Positions 1 through 7,648 of a DNA stretch of 41,864 nt are shown one piece after another (positions within the stretch are counted from its first letter, which is position 1; each line of letters starts with the position of its first letter). The notes beneath the pieces are model-generated. The model was not told the DNA's origin, ran no database searches, and worked only from the letters and a program-made list of their open reading frames with translations. The translations under genes and the position numbers were made by a program. The DNA is from Streptosporangiales bacterium (lineage in GTDB: Bacteria; Actinomycetota; Actinomycetes; Streptosporangiales; WHSR01), in assembly GCA_009379995.1 (NCBI GenBank), contig WHSR01000006.1, forward strand, positions 1 to 41,864, written 5' to 3'.

Positions 1-1
1 C

Positions 2-160
2 CCGTCCTGGGCGAGGTGGGCCGCGCAACTCGTGCCCGCCGTCGCCATCGACGCGGTCACCGCCTGGCTCGATGCCGGCCAACCCGACCCGGACACCGCT
101 GCCGAACGGGTCGGCCAGGCGATCGGGGGTGTCATCCAGGCTGCCCAAGGGCCGAAGTAG
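2..160 (+). CDS. TetR-like regulator, C-terminal fragment (cut by window start)
   Basis: An open frame enters from the left edge and stops at TAG 158-160, giving 52 residues. The peptide is a helical, Ala/Val/Leu-rich stretch with the look of a TetR-family C-terminal dimerisation helix (LVPAVAIDAVTAWLDAG, then AERVGQAIGGVIQAA). The DNA-binding domain would lie outside the window. It ends four bases before the end of the convergent permease remnant. The TetR call is inference from the shape of the C-terminal helix; any helical C-terminus could look similar. Confidence 0.45.
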   Translation, partial: PSWARWAAQLVPAVAIDAVTAWLDAGQPDPDTAAERVGQAIGGVIQAAQGPK

Positions 161-164
161 GCAC

Positions 165-302
165 TCACAGCGGCCACGCGAGTGGGATGGCGACGAGCGC
201 GACCGCGAGCCACAGCGCCATCGTGACGATCCCCAGCCGCCAATAGTCACCGAACCGGTAACCGCCCGGGCCCATGACCATCATGTTGGCCGGGATGCTT
301 GG
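165..302 (-). pseudogene. SLC13/DASS-type permease, 3' remnant
   Basis: On the minus strand a short frame encodes IPANMMVMGPGGYRFGDYW, then RLG and a hydrophobic tail ending WPL before TGA (167-165). The GPGGYRFGDYW(R/K)LG block followed by a last membrane helix is the classic C-terminus of SLC13-type sodium/dicarboxylate or sulfate permeases. In this frame a TGA stops the reading just upstream (about 318-320), so the other membrane segments are missing. The upstream DNA belongs to the nuclease-like ORF in another frame. I read it as the 3' stump of a permease gene broken by a deletion or insertion near position 300. Confidence 0.6.
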
Positions 303-852
303 TACCCGGACCGGTCAGCATCGCCAGGTAGCGCGGCCCGTGCTTGGCGAGCTGATCGGCGGCCCGCTTGATCGTGGCCGAGACGTGCCCCGATGCGGTG
401 TGCTTCTTGATCTCCCAGAGCCGGAACACCAGCGTCCCGTCCTTGACCGCATACACCACCAGTCCGTCGCCGCCCGGCCCGGTCGGATCGCCCTTCACCT
501 CTGAGGCATGCACCAGTGTCCGGGCATCGGCCGTCACCGAATGCTCCCGGATGAGACGGCTCCACAGCAGCTCGGCCACGAATCCCTGAAGATGGTCCCG
601 GAGGTCACGCAAAGCATCCGCGTCATCGACGGGGAGGCCGAACGACGGCGCCACGAACACCTCGATCACCCGCCTGGCCAGCTCGCTGTGCTCGGGCCCG
701 CCATCGCGCTTGGACCGCCAATTGACCAGCGCCGAGGAATCCCCACAGCGGATCCGCATTGCGTCGTCGGCGATCATCTGCGCGGCATCCTCGAGGTCGC
801 CCCGGCCGGCCTCAAGCCCGCCGATCACGTCATGCACGCGGCCAAGCCACAC
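247..852 (-). CDS. PD-(D/E)XK nuclease-like protein, probably truncated
   Basis: This 201-residue hypothetical protein has a helix with a conserved-looking acid (FVAELLW, Glu94), then GGDGLVVY (Asp129), a strand and LWEIKKH (Glu147-x-Lys149). That is the E...D...ExK spacing of the PD-(D/E)XK nuclease core found in restriction and anti-phage enzymes. The start is GTG at 852; the frame stays open about ten codons further upstream, so the true N-terminus may be lost. The last 20 or so residues are read out of frame through the permease remnant, so the native C-terminus is probably missing too. Possible role: defence nuclease such as a restriction-type or HamA-like enzyme. No family could be named with confidence. 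Confidence 0.45.
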   Translation of the reverse strand: MWLGRVHDVIGGLEAGRGDLEDAAQMIADDAMRIRCGDSSALVNWRSKRDGGPEHSELARRVIEVFVAPSFGLPVDDADALRDLRDHLQGFVAELLWSRLIREHSVTADARTLVHASEVKGDPTGPGGDGLVVYAVKDGTLVFRLWEIKKHTASGHVSATIKRAADQLAKHGPRYLAMLTGPGTKHPGQHDGHGPGRLPVR

Positions 853-922
853 AGACGTGCCCAGGAGCGTCGGCGCACGTCAACGGCTCAAAACGAGATC
901 AACGTCGGCAAACCGTCATGAC

Positions 923-938
923 AACATAGATCTCGGCG
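923..938. repeat. 16-bp repeat, second copy at 31965-31980
   Basis: The sequence AACATAGATCTCGGCG occurs here, just downstream of the ribbon-helix-helix gene, and again at 31965-31980, where it is one arm of a terminator-like hairpin. Here no matching arm is present nearby, so it may be a decayed terminator or a mobile hairpin remnant. Confidence 0.6.
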
Positions 939-956
939 TGGGTGTCCTCGCCTTTC

Positions 957-1160
957 TCAGGATTCCGTCCTGGGTGGCCGGCCGGGACGGCGCATCCGGC
1001 CGACGTTCCCGGGCAGCCGCCCGGTCTCGGCAAGCGCCCGCCGCAGCAGGAACTCGATCTGGGCGTTGGTGCTGCGCAGCTCGTCGGCCGCCCACCGCGC
1101 CAGCGCGTCGTGTACGGCGGGATCGAGCCGCAGCAGGATCTTCTTTCGCTCGGGTGCCAC
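957..1160 (-). CDS. Ribbon-helix-helix (Arc/CopG-like) protein
   Basis: A 67-residue protein. It begins with a short basic beta strand (KKILLRLDPAVHDAL) followed by two helices (LARWAADELRSTNAQ, then IEFLLRRALAE). This is the Arc/MetJ-type ribbon-helix-helix DNA-binding fold, which acts as a dimer placing the strand in the major groove. The C-terminal tail is Arg/Pro-rich (RMRRPGRPPR). The GTG start at 1160 lies 16 bp after the stop of the SPFH gene, so the two are probably co-transcribed. It could be a local autoregulator, or an antitoxin-like protein with no visible toxin partner. Confidence 0.75.
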   Translation of the reverse strand: MAPERKKILLRLDPAVHDALARWAADELRSTNAQIEFLLRRALAETGRLPGNVGRMRRPGRPPRTES

Positions 1161-1176
1161 CAGGTGACCGGTTCCC

Positions 1177-2103
1177 TCAGTGGTACAGCGATCCGGTGTT
1201 GATGATGGCCTGCTCGCTGCACAGGACGACGAGCATGTTCGACACCATGGCGGCCTTGCGCTCCTCGTCGAGCTCGACGACGTCCTGGGCGGCGAGCCGG
1301 GCGAGGGCGGACTCGACCATGCCGACGGCGCCGTCGACGATCCGCTGACGGGCCGCCACGACGGCGCCGGCCTGCTGACGGCGGAGCATCGCCTGGGCGA
1401 TCTCCGAGGCGTAGGCCAGCCTGGTGATCCGCGACTCGATCACCTTCACCCCCGCCGCGGCCACCCGCTCGGCGATCTCGACGGAAAGCCTCGAGGTGAT
1501 CTCCTCCGCGTTCTCCCGAAGGGACAGCTGCTGCTCCTGGCCGTGCGCGTCGTACGGGTAGCTGGTGGCGATGTGCCGCACGGCGGTCTCGCTCTGCATC
1601 GCGACGAACTCCACGAAGTCGTCAACCCCGAACGTGGCCTTTGCGGTGTCCTCGACCTGCCAGACCACGACCGCCGCCATCTCGATCGGGTTGCCGTCGG
1701 CGTCGTTGATCTTCGCAACCTCGGTCTCGTGGTTGCGGATCCGGGTCGAGATCCGGTGCCGCTCGGTGAGCGGGTTCACCCAGCGCAGACCGTCGGTCCG
1801 GATGGTCCCGGTGTAGCGGCCGAGCAGCTGCACCACCCGCGCCTCGCCCGGGGCCACCGCCGTCAGCCCGAACGCCACCACCGCGCCGACCAGGAAGAGG
1901 AGAATTCCGACCACGACCGCTGCGGCGGCGGCCAACACGACGCCCCACACGATCAACGCGACGCCGCCGAGCAGGGCGGCCACCGCGGCACCGAGCATCA
2001 GCCAGCCCGAGACCCCGTCCCGCTGCCGCTCCGTCACCTTCGGCCTCGGCATGTCCGGCCCGACCTTGTCGAGCGCGGCTCCGCCGGAAACGTTGGCAGC
2101 CAT
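1177..2103 (-). CDS. SPFH/Band 7 domain membrane protein
   Basis: A 308-residue protein. A hydrophobic hairpin at about residues 33-82 is followed by an SPFH (stomatin/prohibitin/flotillin) domain that opens with VAPGEARVVQLLGRYTGT. It includes the typical ETEVAKINDADGNPIEMAAV stretch and ends in an Ala/Arg-rich coiled-coil region (AEITSRLSVEIAERVAAAGV-like). SPFH proteins form membrane scaffolds and often modulate proteases or lipid domains. The ATG at 2103 is chosen because GGAGGA at 2111-2116 sits seven bases upstream; a longer in-frame start exists at 2163 but lies in the AT-rich promoter. The ribbon-helix-helix gene follows at once. It is divergent from kinase 1, and an inverted-repeat operator lies between them. 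Confidence 0.85.
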   Translation of the reverse strand: MAANVSGGAALDKVGPDMPRPKVTERQRDGVSGWLMLGAAVAALLGGVALIVWGVVLAAAAAVVVGILLFLVGAVVAFGLTAVAPGEARVVQLLGRYTGTIRTDGLRWVNPLTERHRISTRIRNHETEVAKINDADGNPIEMAAVVVWQVEDTAKATFGVDDFVEFVAMQSETAVRHIATSYPYDAHGQEQQLSLRENAEEITSRLSVEIAERVAAAGVKVIESRITRLAYASEIAQAMLRRQQAGAVVAARQRIVDGAVGMVESALARLAAQDVVELDEERKAAMVSNMLVVLCSEQAIINTGSLYH

Positions 2104-2142
2104 CACCCGGTCCTCCTTACGATCTCCCCGAACGCTGGCAAG

Positions 2143-2168
2143 AGCATAGCATATAGATATCATATTTC
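2143..2168 (-). promoter_or_regulatory. AT-rich promoter region of the SPFH gene
   Basis: This is one of the few AT-rich patches in the window. Read on the minus strand it contains TATGAT (2164-2159) and TATGCT (2148-2143), both good -10 candidates. Neither has a recognisable TTGACA-like -35 at the normal distance. The inverted repeat at 2190-2207 is centred about 46 bp upstream of the start predicted from TATGAT, which is where a NarL-type activator commonly binds. Confidence 0.4.
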
Positions 2169-2189
2169 TGGCTGGGAGCCGGCCTCCGC

Positions 2190-2207
2190 CTACTCCGTCC
2201 GGAGTAG
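2190..2207. promoter_or_regulatory. Inverted-repeat operator CTACTC-N6-GAGTAG (site 1)
   Basis: CTACTCCGTCCGGAGTAG has perfect 8-bp arms. It lies in the divergent region between the SPFH gene and kinase 1. The same layout (six-base arms, six-base spacer) recurs upstream of the two other two-component operons and of two nearby transport or oxidase genes. Binding by a NarL-type response regulator is inferred. Confidence 0.7.
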
Positions 2208-2297
2208 ATGCGCTGTTCGCGGGGCGGATGGCGGGCCGACACCCTGCCCGTAGGTTCTGAGGTGTACTGGTAAAGAAACCTGTCGGGAGGACATGCG

Positions 2298-3479
2298 GTG
2301 GCCGCGAAGCTGGCTCGGCTGGCGAGCCTTCCGCCCCGCGCGATCGACGTCCTGCTCGCGGTGGGTCTCGCGACCGCCGTGCTGCTGGTCGCGCTGACGG
2401 CGAGCGAACCGGGTGCGCACCGCTCCACGGCCGCCGCCTACGCCCTCGCCGGCGTGCTCGGCGCGGTGTCGCTGTTCCGCCGGCGCTGGCCGGTCACGGT
2501 CCTGGTGCTGTCGGTGGCCGTCGTGACCGCGTACCACGCCGCGGACTTTCCGGCAATCGGGGGCAGCTGGCCGCTCTCGGTTGCGCTGTACACGTGCGCG
2601 GCCGCGGGACGGCTGTGGCTCGGCATCGCGGTCGGCGCCACAGCAGTCGTCGGTGGCGTCGGGTGGCGGCTGCTGCTGGAGCCGGGCCCGGTATCTCCGG
2701 TGCTCACGTCCGAATTGCAACAGGCCGCGGCCATGGGGCTCGTTCTCGCGCTCGGCGACACGGTGCGCAGCCGCCGTGGCTGGGCGGCCGAGGTCAAAGA
2801 GCGCCTGCGCCGCCTGGAGCGGGACCGCGAGGAGGAGACGAGGCGGCGGGTGGTCGAGGAGCGGCTGCGGATCGCCCGGGACCTGCACGACGTGATGGCG
2901 CATACTGTCGCGGTGGCCGGGGTCCAGCTCAACGTCGCCGCCGACGCCCTGGAGTACTCTCTCGGCGAGGCGAAGGCGGCCCTGCGCACAGCCCAGCAGG
3001 TGAACCGAGAGGCCACCGCCGAGCTGAAGGCGGCCGTGCGGGTGCTGCGCGAGGAGCGGGACGAGTCGCTGCCCCGCTCCCCCACACCCGACCTCGACGG
3101 CGTCGAGCGGCTGGTCGAGGGGGCCCGGGAGGCCGGCCTGCGGGTCGACTACCAGAAATCCGGGAAGGCGGGGCCGCCCCCGGCGCCGGTCGGGCTCGCC
3201 GTCTACCGCATCGTCCAGGAATCGCTGACCAACGTGCTTCGGCACGCCAACGCGACGACGGTGGAGGTGCGGATCGACCACGAGCCCGGCGGTGTGGCCG
3301 TACGGGTCGTCGACGACGGGCAGGGGCCGCCACCCACACCGGGCGACGGGGACGTCGGCCACGGTCTCATCGGCATGCGCGAGCGGGCGGTAGGGCCGGG
3401 CGGCGAGTTCGCGGCCGGGTCGGCTGGGGACCGAGGGTTCGCCGTGTACGCCTGGATACCCATGGACGCCACACCATGA
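2298..3479 (+). CDS. Sensor histidine kinase 1 (HisKA_3 / DesK-like)
   Basis: A 393-residue membrane sensor kinase. Several transmembrane helices in roughly the first 160 residues are followed by a coiled-coil linker rich in Arg and Glu. The HisKA_3 H-box ERLRIARDLHDVMAH carries the phosphoacceptor His197. The HATPase_c domain has LTNVLRHANA (N box), VVDDGQG (G1) and GLIGMRERA (G2). It would autophosphorylate and pass phosphate to the response regulator that overlaps it. GTG at 2298 has GGGAGG seven bases upstream. The stop overlaps the next start (ATGA), showing translational coupling. The signal is unknown. The operator at 2190-2207 suggests autoregulation. Confidence 0.9.
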   Translation: MAAKLARLASLPPRAIDVLLAVGLATAVLLVALTASEPGAHRSTAAAYALAGVLGAVSLFRRRWPVTVLVLSVAVVTAYHAADFPAIGGSWPLSVALYTCAAAGRLWLGIAVGATAVVGGVGWRLLLEPGPVSPVLTSELQQAAAMGLVLALGDTVRSRRGWAAEVKERLRRLERDREEETRRRVVEERLRIARDLHDVMAHTVAVAGVQLNVAADALEYSLGEAKAALRTAQQVNREATAELKAAVRVLREERDESLPRSPTPDLDGVERLVEGAREAGLRVDYQKSGKAGPPPAPVGLAVYRIVQESLTNVLRHANATTVEVRIDHEPGGVAVRVVDDGQGPPPTPGDGDVGHGLIGMRERAVGPGGEFAAGSAGDRGFAVYAWIPMDATP

Positions 3480-4150
3480 GCGCGGCCGAGAAACCGATCC
3501 GCGTGCTGCTGGCCGACGACCAGACGCTGGTCCGCGCGGGATTCCGCAGCCTGCTGGAGCGGGCCGAGGACATCGAGGTAGTGGCGGAGGCGGCGGACGG
3601 CGCCGAGGCCCTCGAGGAGGTCAGGTCGCGGCGGGTCGACGTGGCCCTCATGGACATCCGCATGCCCACGATGGACGGCCTGGAGGCGACGCGGCACATC
3701 GTCGGCGACCCGCGGTTCGGGCACGTCCGGGTGATCATCCTCACCACGTTCGACATCGACGAGTACGTCTTCGAGGCGTTGCGGATCGGGGCGAGCGGAT
3801 TCCTCGCCAAGGACGTGGAACCCGAGGAGCTGCGGCGGGCCGTCCGGGTCGTCGCGGCCGGGGAGGCGCTGTTGTCGCCCGGCGTCACCCGCCGGGTGAT
3901 CGCCGAGTTCACGGCCCGGGGCGTACGCCCGAGGGAGCACGCCGAGCGGCTGGACGCACTCACCGAGCGCGAGCGGGAGGTCGTGAAGCTGGTGGCGGCC
4001 GGGCTGGACAACCGGGAGATCGGGCAGCGGCTGTTCATGAGCCCGCTCACCGCCAAGACGCACGTCAGCCGGGCCATCGCCAAGCTCGGCGTCCGCGACC
4101 GGGTACAGCTCGTCGTACTCGCCTACCAGACCGGGCTCGTCACCCCCTGA
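3476..4150 (+). CDS. NarL/LuxR-family response regulator 1
   Basis: A 224-residue two-domain regulator. The receiver has the acidic pair LLADDQ, phosphoacceptor Asp60 (VALMDIRMP), the conserved Thr (IILTTFD) and Lys (GFLAKDV). The C-terminal LuxR-type helix-turn-helix reads LTEREREVVKLVAAGLDNRE, then FMSPLTAKTHVSRAIAKL. It is coupled to kinase 1 by a 4-bp overlap. Likely targets are its own promoter (operator 2190-2207) and the downstream membrane protein/multicopper oxidase operon, where a related site lies 45 bp after its stop codon. That target assignment is inference. Confidence 0.92.
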   Translation: MSAAEKPIRVLLADDQTLVRAGFRSLLERAEDIEVVAEAADGAEALEEVRSRRVDVALMDIRMPTMDGLEATRHIVGDPRFGHVRVIILTTFDIDEYVFEALRIGASGFLAKDVEPEELRRAVRVVAAGEALLSPGVTRRVIAEFTARGVRPREHAERLDALTEREREVVKLVAAGLDNREIGQRLFMSPLTAKTHVSRAIAKLGVRDRVQLVVLAYQTGLVTP

Positions 4151-4194
4151 CGGGCGACCATCCGCGCGGCAAACGTGCAGTTCGCGCGGCAGAG

Positions 4195-4212
4195 GTACGC
4201 CGGGCGGAGTAG
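4195..4212. promoter_or_regulatory. Inverted-repeat operator GTACGC-N6-GAGTAG (site 2)
   Basis: The site GTACGC-CGGGCG-GAGTAG has the same half-site length and spacer as the site upstream of kinase 1. It has one mismatch in the core palindrome (TACGCCG against CGGAGTA). It lies 91 bp before the membrane protein/multicopper oxidase operon, so regulation by the adjacent response regulator 1 is plausible. Confidence 0.5.
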
Positions 4213-4302
4213 TCGTGGGCGTCGGAGCTACGGCGAACGTGCCATCGAATGACGACGGTGGGATGACGACCGCCGGCCAAGGCCGTCCGTAGCGTCTCCG
4301 GC

Positions 4303-4761
4303 ATGACCAACCCCGGATCACGGCCCACCCGCGTGCCGCCCCGACCGGTGCCTCTCGCGATGCTGCGCTCCATCATCACGGTGCACGCGCTCGCGGTCTC
4401 CGTACAGCCGATGCTGGCCGGGCAGTTCCTCAGCGGCAACTTCGACATGGTCGAGGTGCACGGCGTCGTCGCGCTCCTCGTCACACTGCTGGCTCTGACC
4501 CAGATCCTCTTCGCGGTGCTGCTGTGGCGGCCGGGCCGTGGGCCGCTGTGGCCGGTCGGGGCCAGCTTGCTGGTGTTCTTGGCCGAGGGCCTGCAGACGG
4601 GCGTCGGGTACGCCCGGCTGCTCAGCCTGCACGTCCCGCTCGGGGTGGCGATCTTCGGGATCATGCTCCTGCTGCTCGTCTGGGTGTGGCGGCCGCGCCT
4701 CGGTGTACCGCCGAAGGCCGGCACCGGATCCACCCCCACGACATCCGCCGCGACCAGATGA
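4303..4761 (+). CDS. Four-helix membrane protein paired with multicopper oxidase
   Basis: A 152-residue protein predicted to have four transmembrane helices. The first runs roughly IITVHALAVSVQPMLAGQFL. A conserved-looking VHGVVALLVTLLALTQI and a LLSLHVPLGVAIFGIMLLLL helix follow, and the C-terminus is a polar Thr/Ser-rich tail. Histidines inside or at the ends of helices could bind heme or metal, and the overall look is like small DUF6220-type proteins. The family match is not certain. It ends 13 bp before the oxidase start, so the two form an operon, and it may serve as a membrane partner or electron donor/acceptor for it. Confidence 0.7.
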   Translation: MTNPGSRPTRVPPRPVPLAMLRSIITVHALAVSVQPMLAGQFLSGNFDMVEVHGVVALLVTLLALTQILFAVLLWRPGRGPLWPVGASLLVFLAEGLQTGVGYARLLSLHVPLGVAIFGIMLLLLVWVWRPRLGVPPKAGTGSTPTTSAATR

Positions 4762-4774
4762 GGAGTCCCCTGGG

Positions 4775-6343
4775 ATGACTCGAGCCATGTCCCCATCCCG
4801 CCGCGGTTTCCTGGGACTGCTCGGCGCGGCCGGAGCCGTCGGAGTCGCCGGCCTGGCCGGATGTGGCTTCCCCCGAGGAACCCTGGGGGAGCCGCTCACC
4901 AGCGAGCTGCCGCTGCCCCGCCCGTTTCGGGTACCGCTGCCGGTGCCCCGGGTCGCGCGCCCGGTGCGCAGCGACGGCGACACCGACTACTACGAGATCA
5001 CCCAGCGGGAATCCGAGGTGGAGATCCTGCCCGGCGTGCGGACGGCGGTCTGGGGCTACGACGGGCTCTTCCCCGGTCCCACCATCGAGTCCCGCAGCGG
5101 GCGCCGCACGGTGATACGCCACCGCAACGAGCTCCCGGTGCCGGTGGCCGTCCATCTGCACGGCGGCCATACCCCGCCCGAGCACGACGGCTACCCCACC
5201 GACCTCGTGCTGCCCGTGGGCGACGCCGCCCGGTCCGGGTACGCCGGCCATGCCGGCCGGGCCGGATGGTCCTTCCACCGGGGTGCCAAGGAGTACGCCT
5301 ATCCCCTGGAGCAGCGGGCCGCCACGCTGTGGTACCACGACCACCGCATGGACTTCACCGGCCCGCAGATGTACCGCGGGCTCGCCGGGTTCCACATCGT
5401 GCGCGACGACGAGGACGACGCCCTGCCGCTGCCCAAGGGCGACAAGGACATCCCGCTGATGATCTGCGACCGGGCGTTCGCCGCGGACGGGTCGCTGCGC
5501 TACCCCGCCCTCGACCCGTCCTTGCGGGACGAGCCCGGTGTCCGAGCCGCCTACATGGAGGGCGTGCTCGGCGACGTCGTCCTCGTCAACGGCGCACCGT
5601 GGCCGGTCCTCGAGGTGGCGAACACCCGCTACCGGTTCCGCCTCCTCAACGCCTCCAACGCCCGCCACTACCAGCTCGCCCTCGACCCGGGGCCGCCGGA
5701 GGGCGCGTCGTTCCTACAGGTCGGGTCGGACGGCGGGCTGCTGCCCGCCCCCGTCGAGCACACCGCCCTGCGTATCGCGCCGGCCGAACGGTACGACGTG
5801 GTTGTCGACTTCTCCGGCTACCCGGTCGGCAGCGAGATCAACCTGGTCAACACGCTCGGCAGCGGCGGCGTGGGCCGGGTGATGCGGTTCCGGGTGGCCC
5901 GCCGGGAACGCGACGAGGCCTCGGTGCCGGGCAGGCTGAGCGAATACGAGCCGCTGCGCCGGTCACAGGCGGCCCGGGTACGGGAGTTCCGGTTCCGCCG
6001 CGGCACCGTTCACGGCATGAAGGGTTGGACGATCAACGGCAAGGCCTTCGACCCCACCCGCATGGACGCCCGCCCCAGCCTCGGCGACGTCGAGATCTGG
6101 CGGTTCACTACCGACTTCCACCATCCGATCCACCTGCACCTGGTCAACTTCCAGGTCCTGTCCCGGAACGGCGGCGGCCCACGCGAATCCGACGCGGGCT
6201 GGAAGGACACTGTCGATCTGGAGGTCTACGACGAGGTCGAGGTGATCACCCGGTTCACCGGCTACCGGGGACGCTACGTCCTTCACTGCCACAACCTCGA
6301 ACACGAGGACATGGCCATGATGGCCAACTTCGAAACGGTGTGA
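4775..6343 (+). CDS. Tat-exported multicopper oxidase (CotA/laccase-like)
   Basis: A 522-residue multicopper oxidase that couples one-electron oxidation of a metal ion, phenol or similar substrate to reduction of O2 to water. The N-terminus has a twin-arginine signal (SPSRRGFLGLLG) and a lipobox (LAGC), so it is probably a lipoprotein on the outer face of the membrane. Copper motifs are complete: H127-L-H129, WYHDH (188-190), HPIHLHL (450-455) and HCHNLEHEDMAMM (Cys505, His510, Met515 as type-1 ligands). The HLHGGHTPPEHDG block resembles CotA and bilirubin oxidase. ATG 4775 follows AGGAG by nine bases; ATG 4790 is a possible alternative. Confidence 0.92.
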   Translation: MTRAMSPSRRGFLGLLGAAGAVGVAGLAGCGFPRGTLGEPLTSELPLPRPFRVPLPVPRVARPVRSDGDTDYYEITQRESEVEILPGVRTAVWGYDGLFPGPTIESRSGRRTVIRHRNELPVPVAVHLHGGHTPPEHDGYPTDLVLPVGDAARSGYAGHAGRAGWSFHRGAKEYAYPLEQRAATLWYHDHRMDFTGPQMYRGLAGFHIVRDDEDDALPLPKGDKDIPLMICDRAFAADGSLRYPALDPSLRDEPGVRAAYMEGVLGDVVLVNGAPWPVLEVANTRYRFRLLNASNARHYQLALDPGPPEGASFLQVGSDGGLLPAPVEHTALRIAPAERYDVVVDFSGYPVGSEINLVNTLGSGGVGRVMRFRVARRERDEASVPGRLSEYEPLRRSQAARVREFRFRRGTVHGMKGWTINGKAFDPTRMDARPSLGDVEIWRFTTDFHHPIHLHLVNFQVLSRNGGGPRESDAGWKDTVDLEVYDEVEVITRFTGYRGRYVLHCHNLEHEDMAMMANFETV

Positions 6344-6365
6344 ACCGGCGGGTCCGCCCGCTCGG

Positions 6366-6686
6366 CTACCCCGCTTCGGGGTCGACGGGCTCGTCGCCGT
6401 ACAGGTCCCGCCACAGCCGCCGCAGGAACTTCTCGTCGCTGCCGTCGCCGTACTGGGCCGCCGTGGACAGCGCCCCCTCCGGCACCTGCGACGGATCCCG
6501 CAGCGCCGCGCGCAGTTCCTGCTTGAAGACCCGCATCTCCTCGGTGTCTGCATCGCGAGCCCACGATTGGAGATCCTCGTAGGCCTCGTCGTAAGCCTCT
6601 GGGTGGCAGTGCGCTTCGACGGCACGCAGTAGCGTCGCGAATGGCGCATCAGGTTCGGTGCGCCAGAACTTCTCAGGACGATGCAC
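6366..6686 (-). CDS. CdiI-like immunity protein (candidate)
   Basis: A 106-residue acidic protein with a helical pattern (FATLLRAVEAHCHPEAYDEAYEDL, then MRVFKQELRAALRDP, then FLRRLWRDLYGD). It resembles small CdiI-type immunity proteins that sequester a contact-dependent toxin. The GTG start at 6686 has AAGGAG five bases upstream and overlaps the 3' end of the toxin-like gene by 14 bp, the usual order of toxin then immunity. The assignment rests on size, acidity, gene order and a moderate resemblance. It could instead be an unrelated partner protein. Confidence 0.55.
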   Translation of the reverse strand: MHRPEKFWRTEPDAPFATLLRAVEAHCHPEAYDEAYEDLQSWARDADTEEMRVFKQELRAALRDPSQVPEGALSTAAQYGDGSDEKFLRRLWRDLYGDEPVDPEAG

Positions 6687-7638
6687 ACTGACTCCTTGGT
6701 CGGTCGGGCGGCTCGGGATACGTCGTGTTCACCTCGTAGCCGGTCCGATCGCGGTTGGGACGGAAGAAGAACTCGATCGTCCCGCCCTCAAACGAATCGA
6801 TCGGCTCGATCCTCGGCTTCAGGACGTCGGGCTCGCGACCCTTCGCGTGTGCCTCAGCCCACGCGTCCCGACAGTCGCGAGCCGCCTCCATGCTGCCCCC
6901 GACCTCCAAGAGCCGGAACCCGGCACAGAACCGATGCCCGTCCGGGCCGAGCAACTCCTTGATCGGCACCGACGCGCCCGGTACGAACCGACCCGGCACA
7001 TATCCGGCGTCAAGAGCGTCGCGCACCTCCGGGCGCTCGATGCCGCGGACGAAGGCCGTGACGAACGCGTCCGCGTCCCAGATCCACGTCACATATTCCC
7101 CGCACGAATGCATCCTCTCCTTGTACGCATCCTCGGCCCGCTCCCGCTTGTCCGCATCCAGCTGCGCCGGATCCCGCAGGTACTCCAGCCGCTCCCGCGC
7201 CACCGACGCGGTAATCCACCCCTCATGCCGCTCAAGCGCATGCCCCTCACCCCGATCCAACGCCGCAACCGCCCGCTGCGCCTCCGGCGACCGATCAGCC
7301 GCCGGGCCCAGCCACGGCCGATCGGACCTGTGCTCCTCGACGTAGCGGGTTGCCTGCTCACGCGACACCTCCGGCAGGCCAGCCCGGTCCGGTCGGAAGT
7401 CACTGGCCGCCTCCCGCGGCGTCGCGCCGTCCGGCAATACCCGACCCACGCCGTACGACGCCGGCAGCTCCACGTCCGACCAGCGCACTCCATCGGCGAC
7501 CAACGGATCGGCCTCACCCGAGCCGCGCACGTCATCCGGTGCGCCGTGGCCGCCCTCCGGACGATCGACAGGCTCGCCCGACTCCTCCGGGCCGCCCTGC
7601 GGCGGTAAGTCCCGCGCCATCCCCACAAACTCCCGCAT
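6673..7638 (-). CDS. Candidate toxin with RNase A-like (CdiA-CT-type) C-terminal domain
   Basis: A 321-residue protein. The first 125 or so residues are Pro/Gly/Asp-rich and poorly structured. The C-terminal domain starts at EGHALERHEGWI (His133, His138) and ends with GTIEFFFRPNRDRTGYEVN and TTYPEP (305-310). A GHxxxRHxG start and a GYxVxTxYP end are the signature pattern of bacterial RNase A-like toxins of the CdiA C-terminal type, which cleave RNA in rival cells. No signal peptide or delivery module is visible, so it is either a cargo exported by an unseen system or a cut-down orphan. ATG 7620 (MARDLP), with GGGAG upstream, is an equally good start. The immunity-like gene overlaps its end. 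Confidence 0.5.
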   Translation of the reverse strand: MREFVGMARDLPPQGGPEESGEPVDRPEGGHGAPDDVRGSGEADPLVADGVRWSDVELPASYGVGRVLPDGATPREAASDFRPDRAGLPEVSREQATRYVEEHRSDRPWLGPAADRSPEAQRAVAALDRGEGHALERHEGWITASVARERLEYLRDPAQLDADKRERAEDAYKERMHSCGEYVTWIWDADAFVTAFVRGIERPEVRDALDAGYVPGRFVPGASVPIKELLGPDGHRFCAGFRLLEVGGSMEAARDCRDAWAEAHAKGREPDVLKPRIEPIDSFEGGTIEFFFRPNRDRTGYEVNTTYPEPPDRPRSQCASS

Positions 7639-7648
7639 CGACGCGTCA

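Noticed and set aside
1180..2253. Long plus-strand ORF opposite the SPFH gene
   Set aside because: Its product is rich in Arg, His, Gly and Pro with no domain, while the opposite strand encodes a clear SPFH protein. It is a high-GC shadow frame.
2262..2272. GGTGTACTGGT, repeated at 23036-23046, as a shared promoter element
   Set aside because: The 11-mer lies upstream of kinase 1 and of the phosphodiesterase-like gene, but its distances to the operator and to the start codons differ and no matching -35 is seen. It may be chance.
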